Below are positions 29,187 through 38,537 of a stretch of 64,000 nt of DNA, in pieces. Position 1 is the stretch's first letter. Each line of letters begins with the position of its first letter. The notes below the pieces were generated by a model. That model saw only the letters and a list, made by a program, of their open reading frames with translations, made no database searches and had not been told where the DNA came from. The DNA comes from Paenibacillaceae bacterium. GTDB lineage: Bacteria > Bacillota > Clostridia > Lachnospirales > Lachnospiraceae. The position numbers and the translations under genes were made by a program. The stretch spans positions 605-64,604 of the forward strand of contig SVDU01000018.1 of the NCBI GenBank assembly GCA_015057705.1, written 5' to 3'.

Positions 29187-30020
29187 ATGCAGATTGGAAT
29201 TCGATTACACGATGTGGCACCAGGTACCATAGAGGAACGTTTAAAAATAGCCAGCGAACAGGGATTTTCCTGTGTACACCTGGCTTTGACAAAGACAATT
29301 AATGATCATTCAGTGGAAAATTCTGCCTTAACACCGGGATTTGCTTCCTATCTTCGGAACAAATTCGCAGAGTATCATATGGATATCGCTGTTTTAGGCT
29401 GCTATTTAAACCTGGCGCATCCCGATCCGGAAGAGATTAAGAAGATTCAGGAGCGTTATTTTGCCCATCTTCGTTTTGCTTCCATCTTAGGCTGCAGCGT
29501 GGTGGGAACCGAGACAGGAAACCCCAATGCAGAATACCGTTTTGAGCCAGCATCTCATACAGAAGAAGCTCTTCAGACATTTATTACCAACCTTCGTCCG
29601 GTTGTGGAATGTGCAGAAAAATTCGGTGTAATCATGGCAATCGAACCCGTATGGAGCCATATCGTATACAATTCCAAGCAGGCTCTTAAAGTGTTAAAAG
29701 CAATCAATTCCCCGAATTTAAGAATCATTCTTGATCCGGTTAATTTACTGTCTGCTGAAAACAGCAGTGAGTATGACAAGGTGATTAAAGAAGCCATCGA
29801 GGATCTGGGAGAGTATACCGACGTTCTTCATATGAAGGATTTCGTAATTGAAGGCGATAAAGTGGTTTCCGGAGCACCTGGAACCGGAGTTATGAAATAT
29901 GATACAATTCTGAATTTTGCAAAGAAAGACAAACCATACATTCAGATGACAATCGAGGACAGTACCCCGGATAATGCAGAGTGGTCAAGAAAGTTTCTTG
30001 AAAATTACAGCTGCAATTAA
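29187..30020 (+). CDS. Sugar phosphate isomerase/epimerase-like TIM barrel protein
   Basis: The 277-residue protein is of the xylose-isomerase-like TIM-barrel superfamily (AP endonuclease 2 family). Metal-ligand candidates are Glu in GTETGN, Glu in MAIEPVW, Asp in IILDPVNLL, His in VLHMKDF and Glu in TIEDS. Members isomerise or epimerise sugars; the exact substrate is unknown, with an uronate or deoxy-uronate step plausible from context. AAAGGAGA precedes the ATG, and the gene closes the importer operon. Confidence 0.82.
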   Translation: MQIGIRLHDVAPGTIEERLKIASEQGFSCVHLALTKTINDHSVENSALTPGFASYLRNKFAEYHMDIAVLGCYLNLAHPDPEEIKKIQERYFAHLRFASILGCSVVGTETGNPNAEYRFEPASHTEEALQTFITNLRPVVECAEKFGVIMAIEPVWSHIVYNSKQALKVLKAINSPNLRIILDPVNLLSAENSSEYDKVIKEAIEDLGEYTDVLHMKDFVIEGDKVVSGAPGTGVMKYDTILNFAKKDKPYIQMTIEDSTPDNAEWSRKFLENYSCN

Positions 30021-30066
30021 GCAGCAGTTTGTAATATGATACGTCATTGAAAGATTTAGACATTAA

Positions 30067-30105
30067 AAAGAGCTTTGACTGGTTTACACCATATCAAAGC
30101 TCTTT
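30067..30105. terminator. Bidirectional terminator
   Basis: AAAGAGCTTTGA (30067-30078) pairs perfectly with TCAAAGCTCTTT (30094-30105) and a T-rich run follows. It separates the importer operon from the convergent uxaAB operon. Confidence 0.85.
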
Positions 30106-30169
30106 CTTTCATCCTTGTGTATCTTCATTCGTTACGATAGTCACTTATATGTCGGGTCAGATACCCTGA

Positions 30170-31657
30170 TTATAAACATTCCTTCATAACTGCGTAAGCG
30201 CCTTTTTCTTCGATATCTTTTAAATATCCGCTGACAGCCGCTTCAAAGCCTTCAATGGCAGTTAAATCCTCACCCCAGAACTCTGTATTTGTGCAGACAG
30301 AGTGGGTAAGAGCAGCTGCATCCTCGTCTTTGTGGTCATAGAAGAACTGGAGAATCTGCTTATCATCTTTTACTGTATAGGTATCACCAGCAGGACGTAC
30401 CGCAGTCAGTCCGTCTTCTGTCAGTGTTGTTCCATGGTAGAATGCAATATAGAATGCAAAGGAAGCAGTGATGCAGCTTGGAAGCGCATGATTCTTCTCT
30501 ACAAATCCCTTTAAAGACGGCATTACGCGGGCTTTCCATTTGGAAGTGGAGTTTAAGGAAATAGCCAACAGTGCATGGTCAATAAATGGGTTTTTAAAAC
30601 GCTCTGTTACGGAAGCTGCAAAGCTCTTTAATTCTTCCTCCGGAAGAGTTAAGGTAGGAATGATTTCATCGTAAATGGTCTTGTTCATGAAACCGCAGAT
30701 CACTTCATCATCCATACAGTTGCGCACGATATCCTGACCAGCCAGGTAAGCGCCTAAAACAAAAGAGGTATGAGCACCGTTTAAGATACGAACCTTTCTC
30801 TGCTTGTATGGCTTATGATCTCCGCAGATAACTACAGGAAGACCTGCCTCTTCAAATGGAAGTTCTTTCTTTAAGCTGTCTGGTCCTTCGATTACCCAGA
30901 ATCCAAATACTTCACCAGTATCGATGATGTTGTCAATATAGCCTAATTCTTCACAGATCTCAGCTGCCTCGTTTCTTGGATAACCGGTTACGATACGGTC
31001 AACCAGTGTGGAGCAGAAGATATTCTCTGCTTTAATCCAGTTTAAGAACTCATCGCCTAAATTCCACTGTTTTGCATAGCTTAATACGCATTTTTCCAGT
31101 TCTTTTCCGTTGTTATCAATCAGCTCGCAGGAAAGAATCACAAATCCCTTTCCAGCTTCCTTGCCGAACTTCTCAAAACGTCTGTATAAGAACTGTGTCA
31201 GCTTTCCAGGATAGCTGTCAGCCGGTACATCGGTAAACTGGCAGGAAGGGTCATAAGTAATTCCAGCCTCAGTGGTGTTGCAGGCAATAAACCGGAGATC
31301 CGGGTTTTCTGCACAGGCAAGAACGGTTTCATACTCGCTGTAAGGATTTAAACATCTGCTTACGCAGGAAATGACACGCTTGTCATTTACCTTCTGGCCA
31401 TTTTCAAAGCCGCGGAGGAAGAGGGTATAAAGACCTTCCTGCTCATTGATCATATCAGCCAGACCAGGAGCGATTGGCTGACATAAAACAACCTTTGAAT
31501 TAAATCCGGTCTTCTCATTGAGAACATCGATAAAATAATCAACAAAAGCTCTTAAGAAGTTTCCTTCGCCGAATTGCAGTACACGTTCTGGTGCATCTTT
31601 TAATAAATATCCGTCATAACCCAGCTTTTCCAGTGTTTGGTAGCTTAACTTTTCCAT
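30170..31657 (-). CDS. uxaB: Tagaturonate reductase
   Basis: UxaB reduces D-tagaturonate to D-altronate with NADH in galacturonate breakdown. The 495-residue protein is of the mannitol dehydrogenase family: RVLQFGEGNFLRAFVDYFID near residue 27 is the nucleotide-binding start, and RKVRILNGAHTS carries the catalytic-domain Lys/Asn/His pattern. The ATG at 31657 follows AAGGAG by 9 nt; an in-frame start at 31684 is less likely. It lies 34 bp after uxaA in the same operon. Confidence 0.93.
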   Translation of the reverse strand: MEKLSYQTLEKLGYDGYLLKDAPERVLQFGEGNFLRAFVDYFIDVLNEKTGFNSKVVLCQPIAPGLADMINEQEGLYTLFLRGFENGQKVNDKRVISCVSRCLNPYSEYETVLACAENPDLRFIACNTTEAGITYDPSCQFTDVPADSYPGKLTQFLYRRFEKFGKEAGKGFVILSCELIDNNGKELEKCVLSYAKQWNLGDEFLNWIKAENIFCSTLVDRIVTGYPRNEAAEICEELGYIDNIIDTGEVFGFWVIEGPDSLKKELPFEEAGLPVVICGDHKPYKQRKVRILNGAHTSFVLGAYLAGQDIVRNCMDDEVICGFMNKTIYDEIIPTLTLPEEELKSFAASVTERFKNPFIDHALLAISLNSTSKWKARVMPSLKGFVEKNHALPSCITASFAFYIAFYHGTTLTEDGLTAVRPAGDTYTVKDDKQILQFFYDHKDEDAAALTHSVCTNTEFWGEDLTAIEGFEAAVSGYLKDIEEKGAYAVMKECL

Positions 31658-31691
31658 TCCGTTTGTCTCCTTATAGGTAGTCAAAAATATT

Positions 31692-33173
31692 TTATAATGT
31701 TACGCCCTGCTTGAAGATGGCCATATCGTGGAAACCTGCTTCTTCTGATTTCACCATCTTGCCGGAGGCAACTTCAATTACAAAGTCAAAAAACTGATTT
31801 TTAAGAGTCTCCATATCGGTTCCTTCCACAAGCACTCCGCAGTTGAAATCAATCCAGTTATTCTTCTTCTGGCTGAGAGTAGAGTTGGTGGAAATCTTCA
31901 TGGTTGGTACGGGGCATGCAAATGGAGTGCCACGTCCGGTTGTAAATAAAACGATATGGGCGCCTGATGCAGCAAGGGCTGTGGAAGCCACCAGATCGTT
32001 GCCTGGAGCACTTAAAAGGTTCAGTCCTTTATTGCGTACCGGCTCTCCGTATTTTAATACATCAACAACAGGCATCCTGCCGGACTTCTGAACACATCCA
32101 AGGGACTTGTCCTCAAGTGTGGAAATACCGCCTTTTTTATTACCTGGAGAAGGATTCTCGTAAATGGTCTGATTATGGCTTGTAAAATAATTCTTAAAGT
32201 CATTTATTAAATCAACAGTTTTTTCAAAGGTTTCTTCGTTCTGGCAGCGGTTCATAAGTAGAGTTTCCGCACCAAACATCTCAGGAACTTCTGTAAGGAT
32301 GGTAGTTCCTCCCTTTGAAACCAGCATATCTGAAAATTCTCCAACAGTAGGATTGGCTGTAATTCCGGATAATCCGTCGGATCCGCCGCACTTCATTCCA
32401 ATTATCAGCTCACTGCAGCTGATAGGCTCTCTGTGAAAAGTCCCTGCATACTCTGCCAGCTGATCAATGAGTTCAAGAGAATCGGAGATCTCGTCTTCTG
32501 ACTCCTGAGCTACCAGGAATTTGACTCTGCGCTCATCGTATTCTCCAATATAGCGTTTTAATTCGGTAATGTTGCTGTTCTCACAGCCAAGTCCAAGTAC
32601 CAGTACGCCGCCAGCGTTTGGATGATTGATTAAATCTGCCAGAATCGTTCTGGTAAATTCCTGATCATCGCCCATCTGGGAACAGCCGTATGGGTGAGGG
32701 AAGGCAGCAACCGCATCGATGCTTCCTTTTACATGTTTTAAAGAGGCACGTTCAATCGCTGTCGCGATTTTATTCACGCAGCCTACGGTAGGAATAATCC
32801 AGATTTCGTTACGCACGCCCACACGTCCGTCGGGTCTGCGGTAACCGTTAAAAAAGCGTTCTTCTGTTGGAGTAACTTCGATCTCCTGTTTGTTGTACGT
32901 GTAAGTCAGTAAATCCCCTAATCCTGTTTTTAAATTGTGTGTGTGAATCCAGGCCCCAGTCCCAATATTCTCCTTTGCTATGCCGATGGCACAGCCGTAT
33001 TTGATGACGGATGAGCCGGCAGGTATATCTGTCAGGGCAAATTTATGACCCTGTGGGATGTCTTCCAGAAGAATAACCGCTGTGCCGTCCACCTCAATAG
33101 CACTGCCGGAAGCAAGCGGCTTTAATGCGACTGCCACGTTGTCTTCGGAATTAATTTTGATAAAGTCCTGCAT
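31692..33173 (-). CDS. uxaA: Altronate dehydratase
   Basis: UxaA dehydrates D-altronate to 2-keto-3-deoxygluconate. The 493-residue protein has the N-terminal SAF domain (about 1-90, with IHTHNLKTGL) and the large catalytic domain (GYRRPDGRVGVRNEIWIIPTVGCVN, FPHPYGCSQMGDD, GLGCENSN, MKCGGSDGLSGITANPTVG) with the cysteines thought to hold a metal or cluster. GGAAAGGA precedes the ATG. A palindromic operator and a promoter lie directly upstream. Confidence 0.94.
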   Translation of the reverse strand: MQDFIKINSEDNVAVALKPLASGSAIEVDGTAVILLEDIPQGHKFALTDIPAGSSVIKYGCAIGIAKENIGTGAWIHTHNLKTGLGDLLTYTYNKQEIEVTPTEERFFNGYRRPDGRVGVRNEIWIIPTVGCVNKIATAIERASLKHVKGSIDAVAAFPHPYGCSQMGDDQEFTRTILADLINHPNAGGVLVLGLGCENSNITELKRYIGEYDERRVKFLVAQESEDEISDSLELIDQLAEYAGTFHREPISCSELIIGMKCGGSDGLSGITANPTVGEFSDMLVSKGGTTILTEVPEMFGAETLLMNRCQNEETFEKTVDLINDFKNYFTSHNQTIYENPSPGNKKGGISTLEDKSLGCVQKSGRMPVVDVLKYGEPVRNKGLNLLSAPGNDLVASTALAASGAHIVLFTTGRGTPFACPVPTMKISTNSTLSQKKNNWIDFNCGVLVEGTDMETLKNQFFDFVIEVASGKMVKSEEAGFHDMAIFKQGVTL

Positions 33174-33216
33174 AAGCTTCCTTTCCTTTCTTAGTACCAG
33201 TTTCGATATTCAGATG

Positions 33217-33232
33217 CAATGTAAGTACTTAC
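33217..33232. promoter_or_regulatory. Palindromic operator at the uxaA promoter
   Basis: ATGTAAGTACTTACAT is a perfect 16-bp palindrome. It shares the GTAAG half-site with the 16-bp operator at 33399 and 23514, differing in the two central bases on each strand. It begins 4 bp downstream of the predicted -10 box of uxaA, the expected place for a LacI-type repressor. Confidence 0.7.
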
Positions 33233-33236
33233 ATAA

Positions 33237-33265
33237 AACATACACCATTTTATTCTCTTAGTCAA
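33237..33265 (-). promoter_or_regulatory. Candidate promoter of uxaA-uxaB
   Basis: On the minus strand TTGACT (33265-33260) and TATATG (33242-33237) are 17 nt apart, 64 bp before the uxaA ATG. Confidence 0.55.
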
Positions 33266-33357
33266 TAGGCAAAAATAAAACAAACATATTTCTTTTAATT
33301 ATGGGAACAATATAGAAAAAACATACACCATTTTTCCTGTTTCCCTGGTAATAACAG

Positions 33358-33414
33358 TTGCGTAATGCAGAAATATTATGTATAATGAATCGAGATAAGT
33401 GTAAGCGCTTACGC
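33358..33414 (+). promoter_or_regulatory. Promoter and operator of the LacI family gene
   Basis: TTGCGT (33358-33363), 17 nt, then TATAAT (33381-33386). The operator GTGTAAGCGCTTACGC (33399-33414) lies over or just after the expected start point, and is identical to the site before the ABC importer. This is the layout of an autorepressed LacI-type regulator. Confidence 0.75.
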
Positions 33415-33530
33415 TCCCTGCTGATATGGCCAAACAGAGCGACGAATAACGCTGGCACAGTAAAAGGGGAAACGTCTGTCTGAATCCCATTCAGGCGGTG
33501 AATAATAAAGACGTTTAGAGGGACACCAGG

Positions 33531-34538
33531 ATGAACATATATGATATTGCAGAGCTTGCAGGAGTTTCCATTGCTACCGTTTCCAGGGTGGTAAACGACA
33601 GCCCCCGCGTAAGTGAAAAAACAAAACAAAAAGTCAGGGCAATCATGGAGGAGAATGGCTACACACCTAACGTATTTGCCAGGGGGTTAGGCCTTGATTC
33701 CATGAAGACCATCGGCATCCTATGTCCGGATGTATCCGATGCCTATATGGCAACAGCAGTTGCCCAATTAGAAAGAAGCATGCATGAACACGGTTACGAC
33801 TGTATCCTGTGCTGCAGCGGTTTTGAACAGTCAATTAAGGAGAAGTATGTAAGTCTTCTCTTAGCCAAACGCATTGACGCATTAATTATGGTGGGTTCCA
33901 CCTATGCAGGTGCTGAGGGGGAGGAAAGCCGTGTACAGTATGTGTTTGAAGCAGCCAGACAGGTTCCGGTTTTCTTAATTAATGGATATTTAGATGGTGA
34001 GAATATTTACTGCGCCTATGGAGATGATTATCAGATCACCTATGATGTGACCAGTCAGATGATCGAATCAGGCCGCCGCAGAATTCTCTTTCTGTGCGAT
34101 TCTCATTCCTACAGTGCCGTAAGGAAGCTTGCCGGCTATGAGTCAGCCTTAAAAAGCCATGGTCTGCCGGTGCTTGGAGACTTAAAGCTGTACGTAAAAA
34201 ACCGGATCCACACCGTACGAGATATTTTGCTGGAACGACGGGATCTGCGGTTTGACAGTGTAATAGGTACAGACGACGGTCTTGCAGTGGGAGCAATTAA
34301 GTATGCAAATGCCAAGCTGCTAAAGATACCGGAGGATATCTGTATTACAGGCTTTAACAATTCTGCGCTTTCCATCTGCAGCGATCCGGAGCTGTCAAGC
34401 GTTGATAACCGGGTAGAGGAACTGTGTAATATAACCATCAGTAACATGATGAAGATTCTTCAGGAGAAAGATCCTCAAATCAGCCGGAACTGCAAGGTAC
34501 CCTGCAGGCTGGTAAAGCGCTGTACAACGGATTTTTAG
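33531..34538 (+). CDS. LacI family regulator, probable galacturonate/pectin repressor
   Basis: The 335-residue protein starts with a LacI helix-turn-helix (NIYDIAELAGVSIATVSRVVND, then the hinge helix SEKTKQKVRAIMEENGYTPN) followed by a periplasmic-binding-protein-like effector domain (KTIGILCPDVSDAYMATAVAQLE, SVIGTDDGLAVGAIKYA). It is divergent from uxaA. Matching palindromes at its own promoter and at the importer promoter, and a related one at uxaA, point to a local regulon. The effector is probably an uronate pathway intermediate; this is inference. Confidence 0.88.
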   Translation: MNIYDIAELAGVSIATVSRVVNDSPRVSEKTKQKVRAIMEENGYTPNVFARGLGLDSMKTIGILCPDVSDAYMATAVAQLERSMHEHGYDCILCCSGFEQSIKEKYVSLLLAKRIDALIMVGSTYAGAEGEESRVQYVFEAARQVPVFLINGYLDGENIYCAYGDDYQITYDVTSQMIESGRRRILFLCDSHSYSAVRKLAGYESALKSHGLPVLGDLKLYVKNRIHTVRDILLERRDLRFDSVIGTDDGLAVGAIKYANAKLLKIPEDICITGFNNSALSICSDPELSSVDNRVEELCNITISNMMKILQEKDPQISRNCKVPCRLVKRCTTDF

Positions 34539-34542
34539 GCTA

Positions 34543-34571
34543 TTGTTTTTTCTATTTTTGTATGGTACAAT
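34543..34571 (+). promoter_or_regulatory. Candidate promoter for the DUF6145-dusB pair
   Basis: TTGTTT (34543-34548) and TACAAT (34566-34571) are 17 nt apart, shortly after the LacI gene stop. Confidence 0.5.
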
Positions 34572-34673
34572 TATAAACCGGTAAACATAATGACACCAGA
34601 AAGCATGCTTTGTATCCGAAGGGGGACAAAACATGCTTGAATGCGTGGTCGGGCAGAAAGAACGGTGACAGAT

Positions 34674-35036
34674 ATGGAGCAGGCTGAAGATAAAGTGGTG
34701 CTGTGCGGCGCCAATTCTTATGAACAGAAATATTATTTTAATGAACAGTTTAAAAGTCTCCCGGAAAGCATCCGGCAGGAGCTCCAGATCATGTGTGTGC
34801 TCTATACCGAAGATATTGGCGGAGTTCTGGTTCTGGAGTTTAACGAAGAAGGAACGTTGGAATTTAAAGTAACCGCACCGGAAGAGGACTATTTGTTCGA
34901 TGAAATTGGAAGTGTATTAAAGATTAAGCAGTACCAGCGGGAAAAACGGGAGCTTTTGCAGTCCCTTGAGATGTACTACCGTGTTTTTTATCTGGGAGAA
35001 GAATTAGAAGACGGAGAAAAGACAGTTGAAACTTAG
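34674..35036 (+). CDS. Small protein, probable DUF6145 family
   Basis: The 120-residue acidic protein contains KVVLCGANSYEQKYYFN near the start and LQIMCVLYTEDIGGVLVLEF in the middle, a pattern I associate with the Lachnospiraceae family DUF6145. No function is known. The ATG at 34674 fits where similarity begins, though its ribosome site is weak; an ATG at 34641 is the alternative. Its last 11 bp overlap the dusB start, so the two are coupled. Confidence 0.65.
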   Translation: MEQAEDKVVLCGANSYEQKYYFNEQFKSLPESIRQELQIMCVLYTEDIGGVLVLEFNEEGTLEFKVTAPEEDYLFDEIGSVLKIKQYQREKRELLQSLEMYYRVFYLGEELEDGEKTVET

Positions 35037-35994
35037 AATAGGAAATGTAACGTTTGACAATAATCTGATACTGGCGCCGATGGCAGGGGTTACGGACCTG
35101 CCATTTCGTTTTCTTTGCAGGGAGCAGGGCTGCGGACTGTCGGTCACAGAGATGGTCAGTGCCAAAGCCATTTTATATAAGAACAAGAACACCAATGAGC
35201 TGTTAAGTGTATCCGATCAGGAAGGCCCGGTGAGTGTCCAGCTCTTCGGTTCCGACCCGGACATCATGGCGAATATGGCAGCTGCCATAGAATCCAGACC
35301 ATTTGCCTTAATCGATGTGAATATGGGCTGCCCGGTACCAAAGATTGTAAATAACGGCGAAGGCTCCGCACTGATGAAAGATATAAAGCTGGCGGAGAAG
35401 ATCCTGACTGCCATGGTAAAGGCAGTGAAAAAGCCGGTCACTGTAAAGTTCAGAAAAGGCTTTACAGAGGAAGACTGCAATGCAGTGGAATTTGCCCGTA
35501 TGGCAGAAAGCAGCGGCGTGGCAGCCATAGCAGTCCACGGCAGAACCAGGGAGCAGTATTATTCAGGAACTGCGGACTGGGATATCATCAGGCAGGTGAA
35601 GGAAGCTGTCTCCATTCCTGTCATCGGCAACGGCGATGTCTTTAAGCCGGAAGATGCCAAGGCCTTAATCGATCAGACCGGCTGTGACGGAGTCATGATC
35701 GCCCGGGGTGCAAAAGGAAATCCCTGGATCTTTTCCAGGACACTGCATTATTTAGAGACAGGAGAGCTGTTACAGCCACCGACTCCGGCTGAGATCAGCG
35801 AGATGATTCTCCGTCATGGAACCATGCAGGCAGAGCACAAAGGAGAGACAGTTGCCATGCGGGAGATGAGGAAGCATATGGCGTGGTATACTGCCGGACT
35901 TCCCCATTCGGCCAAATTGAGAAACGATATCAATCAGGTCGAAACAATGGAAGAATTAAGGCGTTTTGTAATAGAAAGAATTGGAGCATTGTAA
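35026..35994 (+). CDS. dusB: tRNA-dihydrouridine synthase
   Basis: This flavoenzyme reduces uridine to dihydrouridine in the tRNA D-loop. The 322 residues include APMAGVTDLPFR (FMN binding), NMGCPVPKIV with the catalytic Cys, AVHGRTREQYYSG and IGNGDV. A TTG start at 35026 is preceded by GGAG and overlaps the upstream gene. The family assignment is firm; assignment to the DusB subgroup follows Firmicute convention. Confidence 0.93.
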   Translation: MKLRIGNVTFDNNLILAPMAGVTDLPFRFLCREQGCGLSVTEMVSAKAILYKNKNTNELLSVSDQEGPVSVQLFGSDPDIMANMAAAIESRPFALIDVNMGCPVPKIVNNGEGSALMKDIKLAEKILTAMVKAVKKPVTVKFRKGFTEEDCNAVEFARMAESSGVAAIAVHGRTREQYYSGTADWDIIRQVKEAVSIPVIGNGDVFKPEDAKALIDQTGCDGVMIARGAKGNPWIFSRTLHYLETGELLQPPTPAEISEMILRHGTMQAEHKGETVAMREMRKHMAWYTAGLPHSAKLRNDINQVETMEELRRFVIERIGAL

Positions 35995-36015
35995 CCAGAA
36001 AAAGGGACGCGAATC

Positions 36016-36044
36016 TTGACAATTACAGATGTTTACGCTATAAT
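36016..36044 (+). promoter_or_regulatory. Consensus sigma-A promoter for greA-lysS
   Basis: TTGACA (36016-36021), 17 nt, TATAAT (36039-36044): both boxes match consensus exactly. It lies 49 bp before the greA ATG. Confidence 0.9.
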
Positions 36045-36093
36045 ATCTGGAATGTGATTTAGCGAGTAAGTAACCAGGAGGAAGTAAAAAACC

Positions 36094-36576
36094 ATGGTAG
36101 ACAAGAAAAATATTTTAACCTATGAAGGTCTTAAGAGATACGAAGATGAGCTTCAGAACTTAAAAGTAGTCAAAAGAAAAGAAGTTGCCCAGAAAATAAA
36201 GGAAGCCAGAGAACAGGGTGATTTATCCGAGAATGCAGAGTACGATGCTGCCAAAGATGAGCAGAGAGACATCGAGCTGCGTATCGAGGAGCTGGAGAAG
36301 CTGCTTAAGAATGCAGAAGTAGTCGTAGAAGATGAAATAGACTTAGATAAGATTAATATTGGCTGTAAAGTAAAAGTCTACGATGTGGATGAAGACGAAG
36401 AGATGGAATTCAAGATTGTTGGTTCCACCGAAGCAAACAGCCTTCAGAACAAGATTTCCAATGAATCTCCGGTAGGTCAGGCGCTGATTGGTAAAAAAGT
36501 GGGAGACGTTGTTGACGTTGAGACCCAGTCGGGAGTCATTCAGTATAAAGTACTTGAGATTCAGAGAGTATCTTAA
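36094..36576 (+). CDS. greA: Transcription elongation factor GreA
   Basis: GreA rescues stalled RNA polymerase by stimulating transcript cleavage. The 160 residues form an N-terminal coiled coil with the acidic tip ([19 protein letters not shown]) and a C-terminal FKBP-like domain ([16 protein letters not shown]). CAGGAGGA precedes the ATG. It is followed after 40 bp by lysS and driven by a consensus promoter. Confidence 0.97.
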   Translation: MVDKKNILTYEGLKRYEDELQNLKVVKRKEVAQKIKEAREQGDLSENAEYDAAKDEQRDIELRIEELEKLLKNAEVVVEDEIDLDKINIGCKVKVYDVDEDEEMEFKIVGSTEANSLQNKISNESPVGQALIGKKVGDVVDVETQSGVIQYKVLEIQRVS

Positions 36577-36616
36577 GAGTACTTCCTTAACATAGTTCAC
36601 AAAGGAGTGAAAATAA

Positions 36617-38122
36617 GTGGCAGAACAGCAGAATCAAAACCAGAATCAGGTTGTAGAAGAGGATTTAAACCATTTACTTAAGGTTCGCCGGGAGAAGCTG
36701 GCAGAGCTTCAGGAATCAGGAAAAGATCCGTTTAAAGTTACAAAGTACGATGTTACCGTACACAGCAGTGAGATCAAAGAAAATTATGAAGTCTGGGAAG
36801 GCAAAGAAGTCTCCATCGCAGGACGTCTGATGTCCAAGCGGGTTATGGGAAAGGCCTCTTTTTGTAATGTCCAGGATTTAAAGGGTAATATTCAGTCCTA
36901 TGTAGCAAGAGACAGCATTGGCGAAGAATCCTATAAAGAATTTAAAAAACTTGATATCGGTGATATCGTTGGAATCAAGGGAACCGCATTTACCACTAAG
37001 ACAGGAGAGGTTTCCATCCATGCGGAAAGCGTGGAACTGCTGACCAAGAGTCTGCAGATTCTGCCTGAGAAGTTCCATGGCCTTACTAATACCGATCTTC
37101 GTTACAGACAGAGATATGTTGATTTAATTATGAATCCGGAAGTACGCGATACCTTTGTTAAGCGTTCCCAGATTATAAAAGAGATCCGCAACCATCTGGA
37201 CGCACAGGGATTTATGGAAGTTGAGACTCCTATGCTGGTGGCCAATGCAGGCGGAGCAGCAGCAAGACCTTTTGATACCCATTATAACGCCCTTGATGAG
37301 GACGTTAAGCTGCGTATTTCTCTGGAACTTTATTTAAAGAGACTGATCGTTGGCGGTTTAGAGCGGGTTTATGAAATTGGACGTGTTTTCCGTAACGAAG
37401 GCGTGGATACCAGACATAATCCTGAATTTACACTGATGGAGCTCTATCAGGCATATACTGATTACCACGGCATGATGGATCTGGTGGAGAATTTATTCCG
37501 TGAGGTTGCATTAAAGGTGCTTGGTACAGCGGTAGTCACCTATGATGGAGTAGAGATTGATTTGTCTAAACCATTCGAGCGTATTTCCATGGTTGACGCT
37601 CTGAAGAAATATAAGGATATTGATTTTACTGCCATTCATACAGATGAAGAAGCGAAAGCTCTTGCAGATCAGTACCATGTAGCTTACGAAGCAAGACATA
37701 AAAAAGGCGATATCTTAAGCCTTCTGTTTGAAGAGTTTGTAGAGGAGCATTTGATTCAGCCTACGTTCATTATTGATCATCCGGTTGAGATTTCACCTCT
37801 TACTAAGAAGAAGCCTAGTGACCCGGAATATACAGAGCGGTTTGAGCTGTTTATTACAAAGAGGGAGATGGCAAATGCTTATTCTGAGCTGAATGATCCG
37901 CTGGATCAGATTGAGAGATTTAAGGCTCAGGAAGCACTTCTGGCAGCGGGAGATGATGAAGCGAACTCGATGGATGAAGATTTCGTAAATGCTCTGATGA
38001 TCGGTATGCCACCGACTGGCGGTATTGGAATTGGTATTGACCGGTTTGTCATGCTGCTTACGGATAGTTATGCGATCAGGGATGTGTTGTTGTTCCCGAC
38101 GATGAAGTCGCTGGACAAATAA
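36617..38122 (+). CDS. lysS: Lysyl-tRNA synthetase, class II
   Basis: The 501-residue enzyme charges tRNA-Lys. It has the N-terminal OB-fold anticodon domain ([22 protein letters not shown]) and the class II core with motif 2 ([16 protein letters not shown]) and motif 3 ([12 protein letters not shown]). A GTG start follows AAGGAGTG. No T-box leader is seen upstream. Confidence 0.97.
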   Translation: MAEQQNQNQNQVVEEDLNHLLKVRREKLAELQESGKDPFKVTKYDVTVHSSEIKENYEVWEGKEVSIAGRLMSKRVMGKASFCNVQDLKGNIQSYVARDSIGEESYKEFKKLDIGDIVGIKGTAFTTKTGEVSIHAESVELLTKSLQILPEKFHGLTNTDLRYRQRYVDLIMNPEVRDTFVKRSQIIKEIRNHLDAQGFMEVETPMLVANAGGAAARPFDTHYNALDEDVKLRISLELYLKRLIVGGLERVYEIGRVFRNEGVDTRHNPEFTLMELYQAYTDYHGMMDLVENLFREVALKVLGTAVVTYDGVEIDLSKPFERISMVDALKKYKDIDFTAIHTDEEAKALADQYHVAYEARHKKGDILSLLFEEFVEEHLIQPTFIIDHPVEISPLTKKKPSDPEYTERFELFITKREMANAYSELNDPLDQIERFKAQEALLAAGDDEANSMDEDFVNALMIGMPPTGGIGIGIDRFVMLLTDSYAIRDVLLFPTMKSLDK

Positions 38123-38537
38123 AGACAGTAGAATTAAGGGCCTGCGAGCTATAAAGTTTTATGGTAGGACAGGAGTACGACAAATTAACCCATTTTAAAG
38201 GGTTAAAATAAAATTGTGTAAGTTCAATTTAATATTTCGTATTATTAAGGACATTTTTCTAAAATAAAATTTTGGAGAGATGTCCTTATGTATTGTTATG
38301 GTCAATAAATGAAAAATTGGTGTAAGTGAAAATGTTGATGTAAGATGGTTGAAAAACATAGAACTCAATAAATAAAATATAACTTTAGTACGTAATTAAA
38401 CACTAGTTGAAAGAAGGAAATTGATAATTTAATTTATAGGCATATTGCATAGAAATATCAGATATGCGTATTTTTTTTATATTGTTGATGTGGTATTATA
38501 ATTATAAATAATAAAAAATTGAACGGGGGAATAGGGT
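38123..38537. other. AT-rich gap at the edge of the accessory stretch
   Basis: No gene is supported in these 415 bp. Two weak stem-loops are visible: AAGGACAT (38247-38254) with ATGTCCTT (38280-38287), and GCATAT (38440-38445) with ATATGC (38462-38467) followed by an eight-T run, a plausible terminator. Base composition becomes clearly AT-richer from here to about 48.8 kb. Confidence 0.5.

Noticed and set aside
34633-34668. Short leader ORF after an AGGGGG-like site before the DUF6145 gene
   Set aside because: Only 11 codons with no regulatory amino acid run or attenuator structure; probably chance.
36001-36093. T-box or riboswitch before greA-lysS
   Set aside because: Only 49 bp separate the -10 box from greA, too short for such a leader, and no conserved motif is visible.
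38123-38537. Prophage or integrative element attachment site next to lysS
   Set aside because: No tRNA gene, integrase or direct repeat could be identified at either border.
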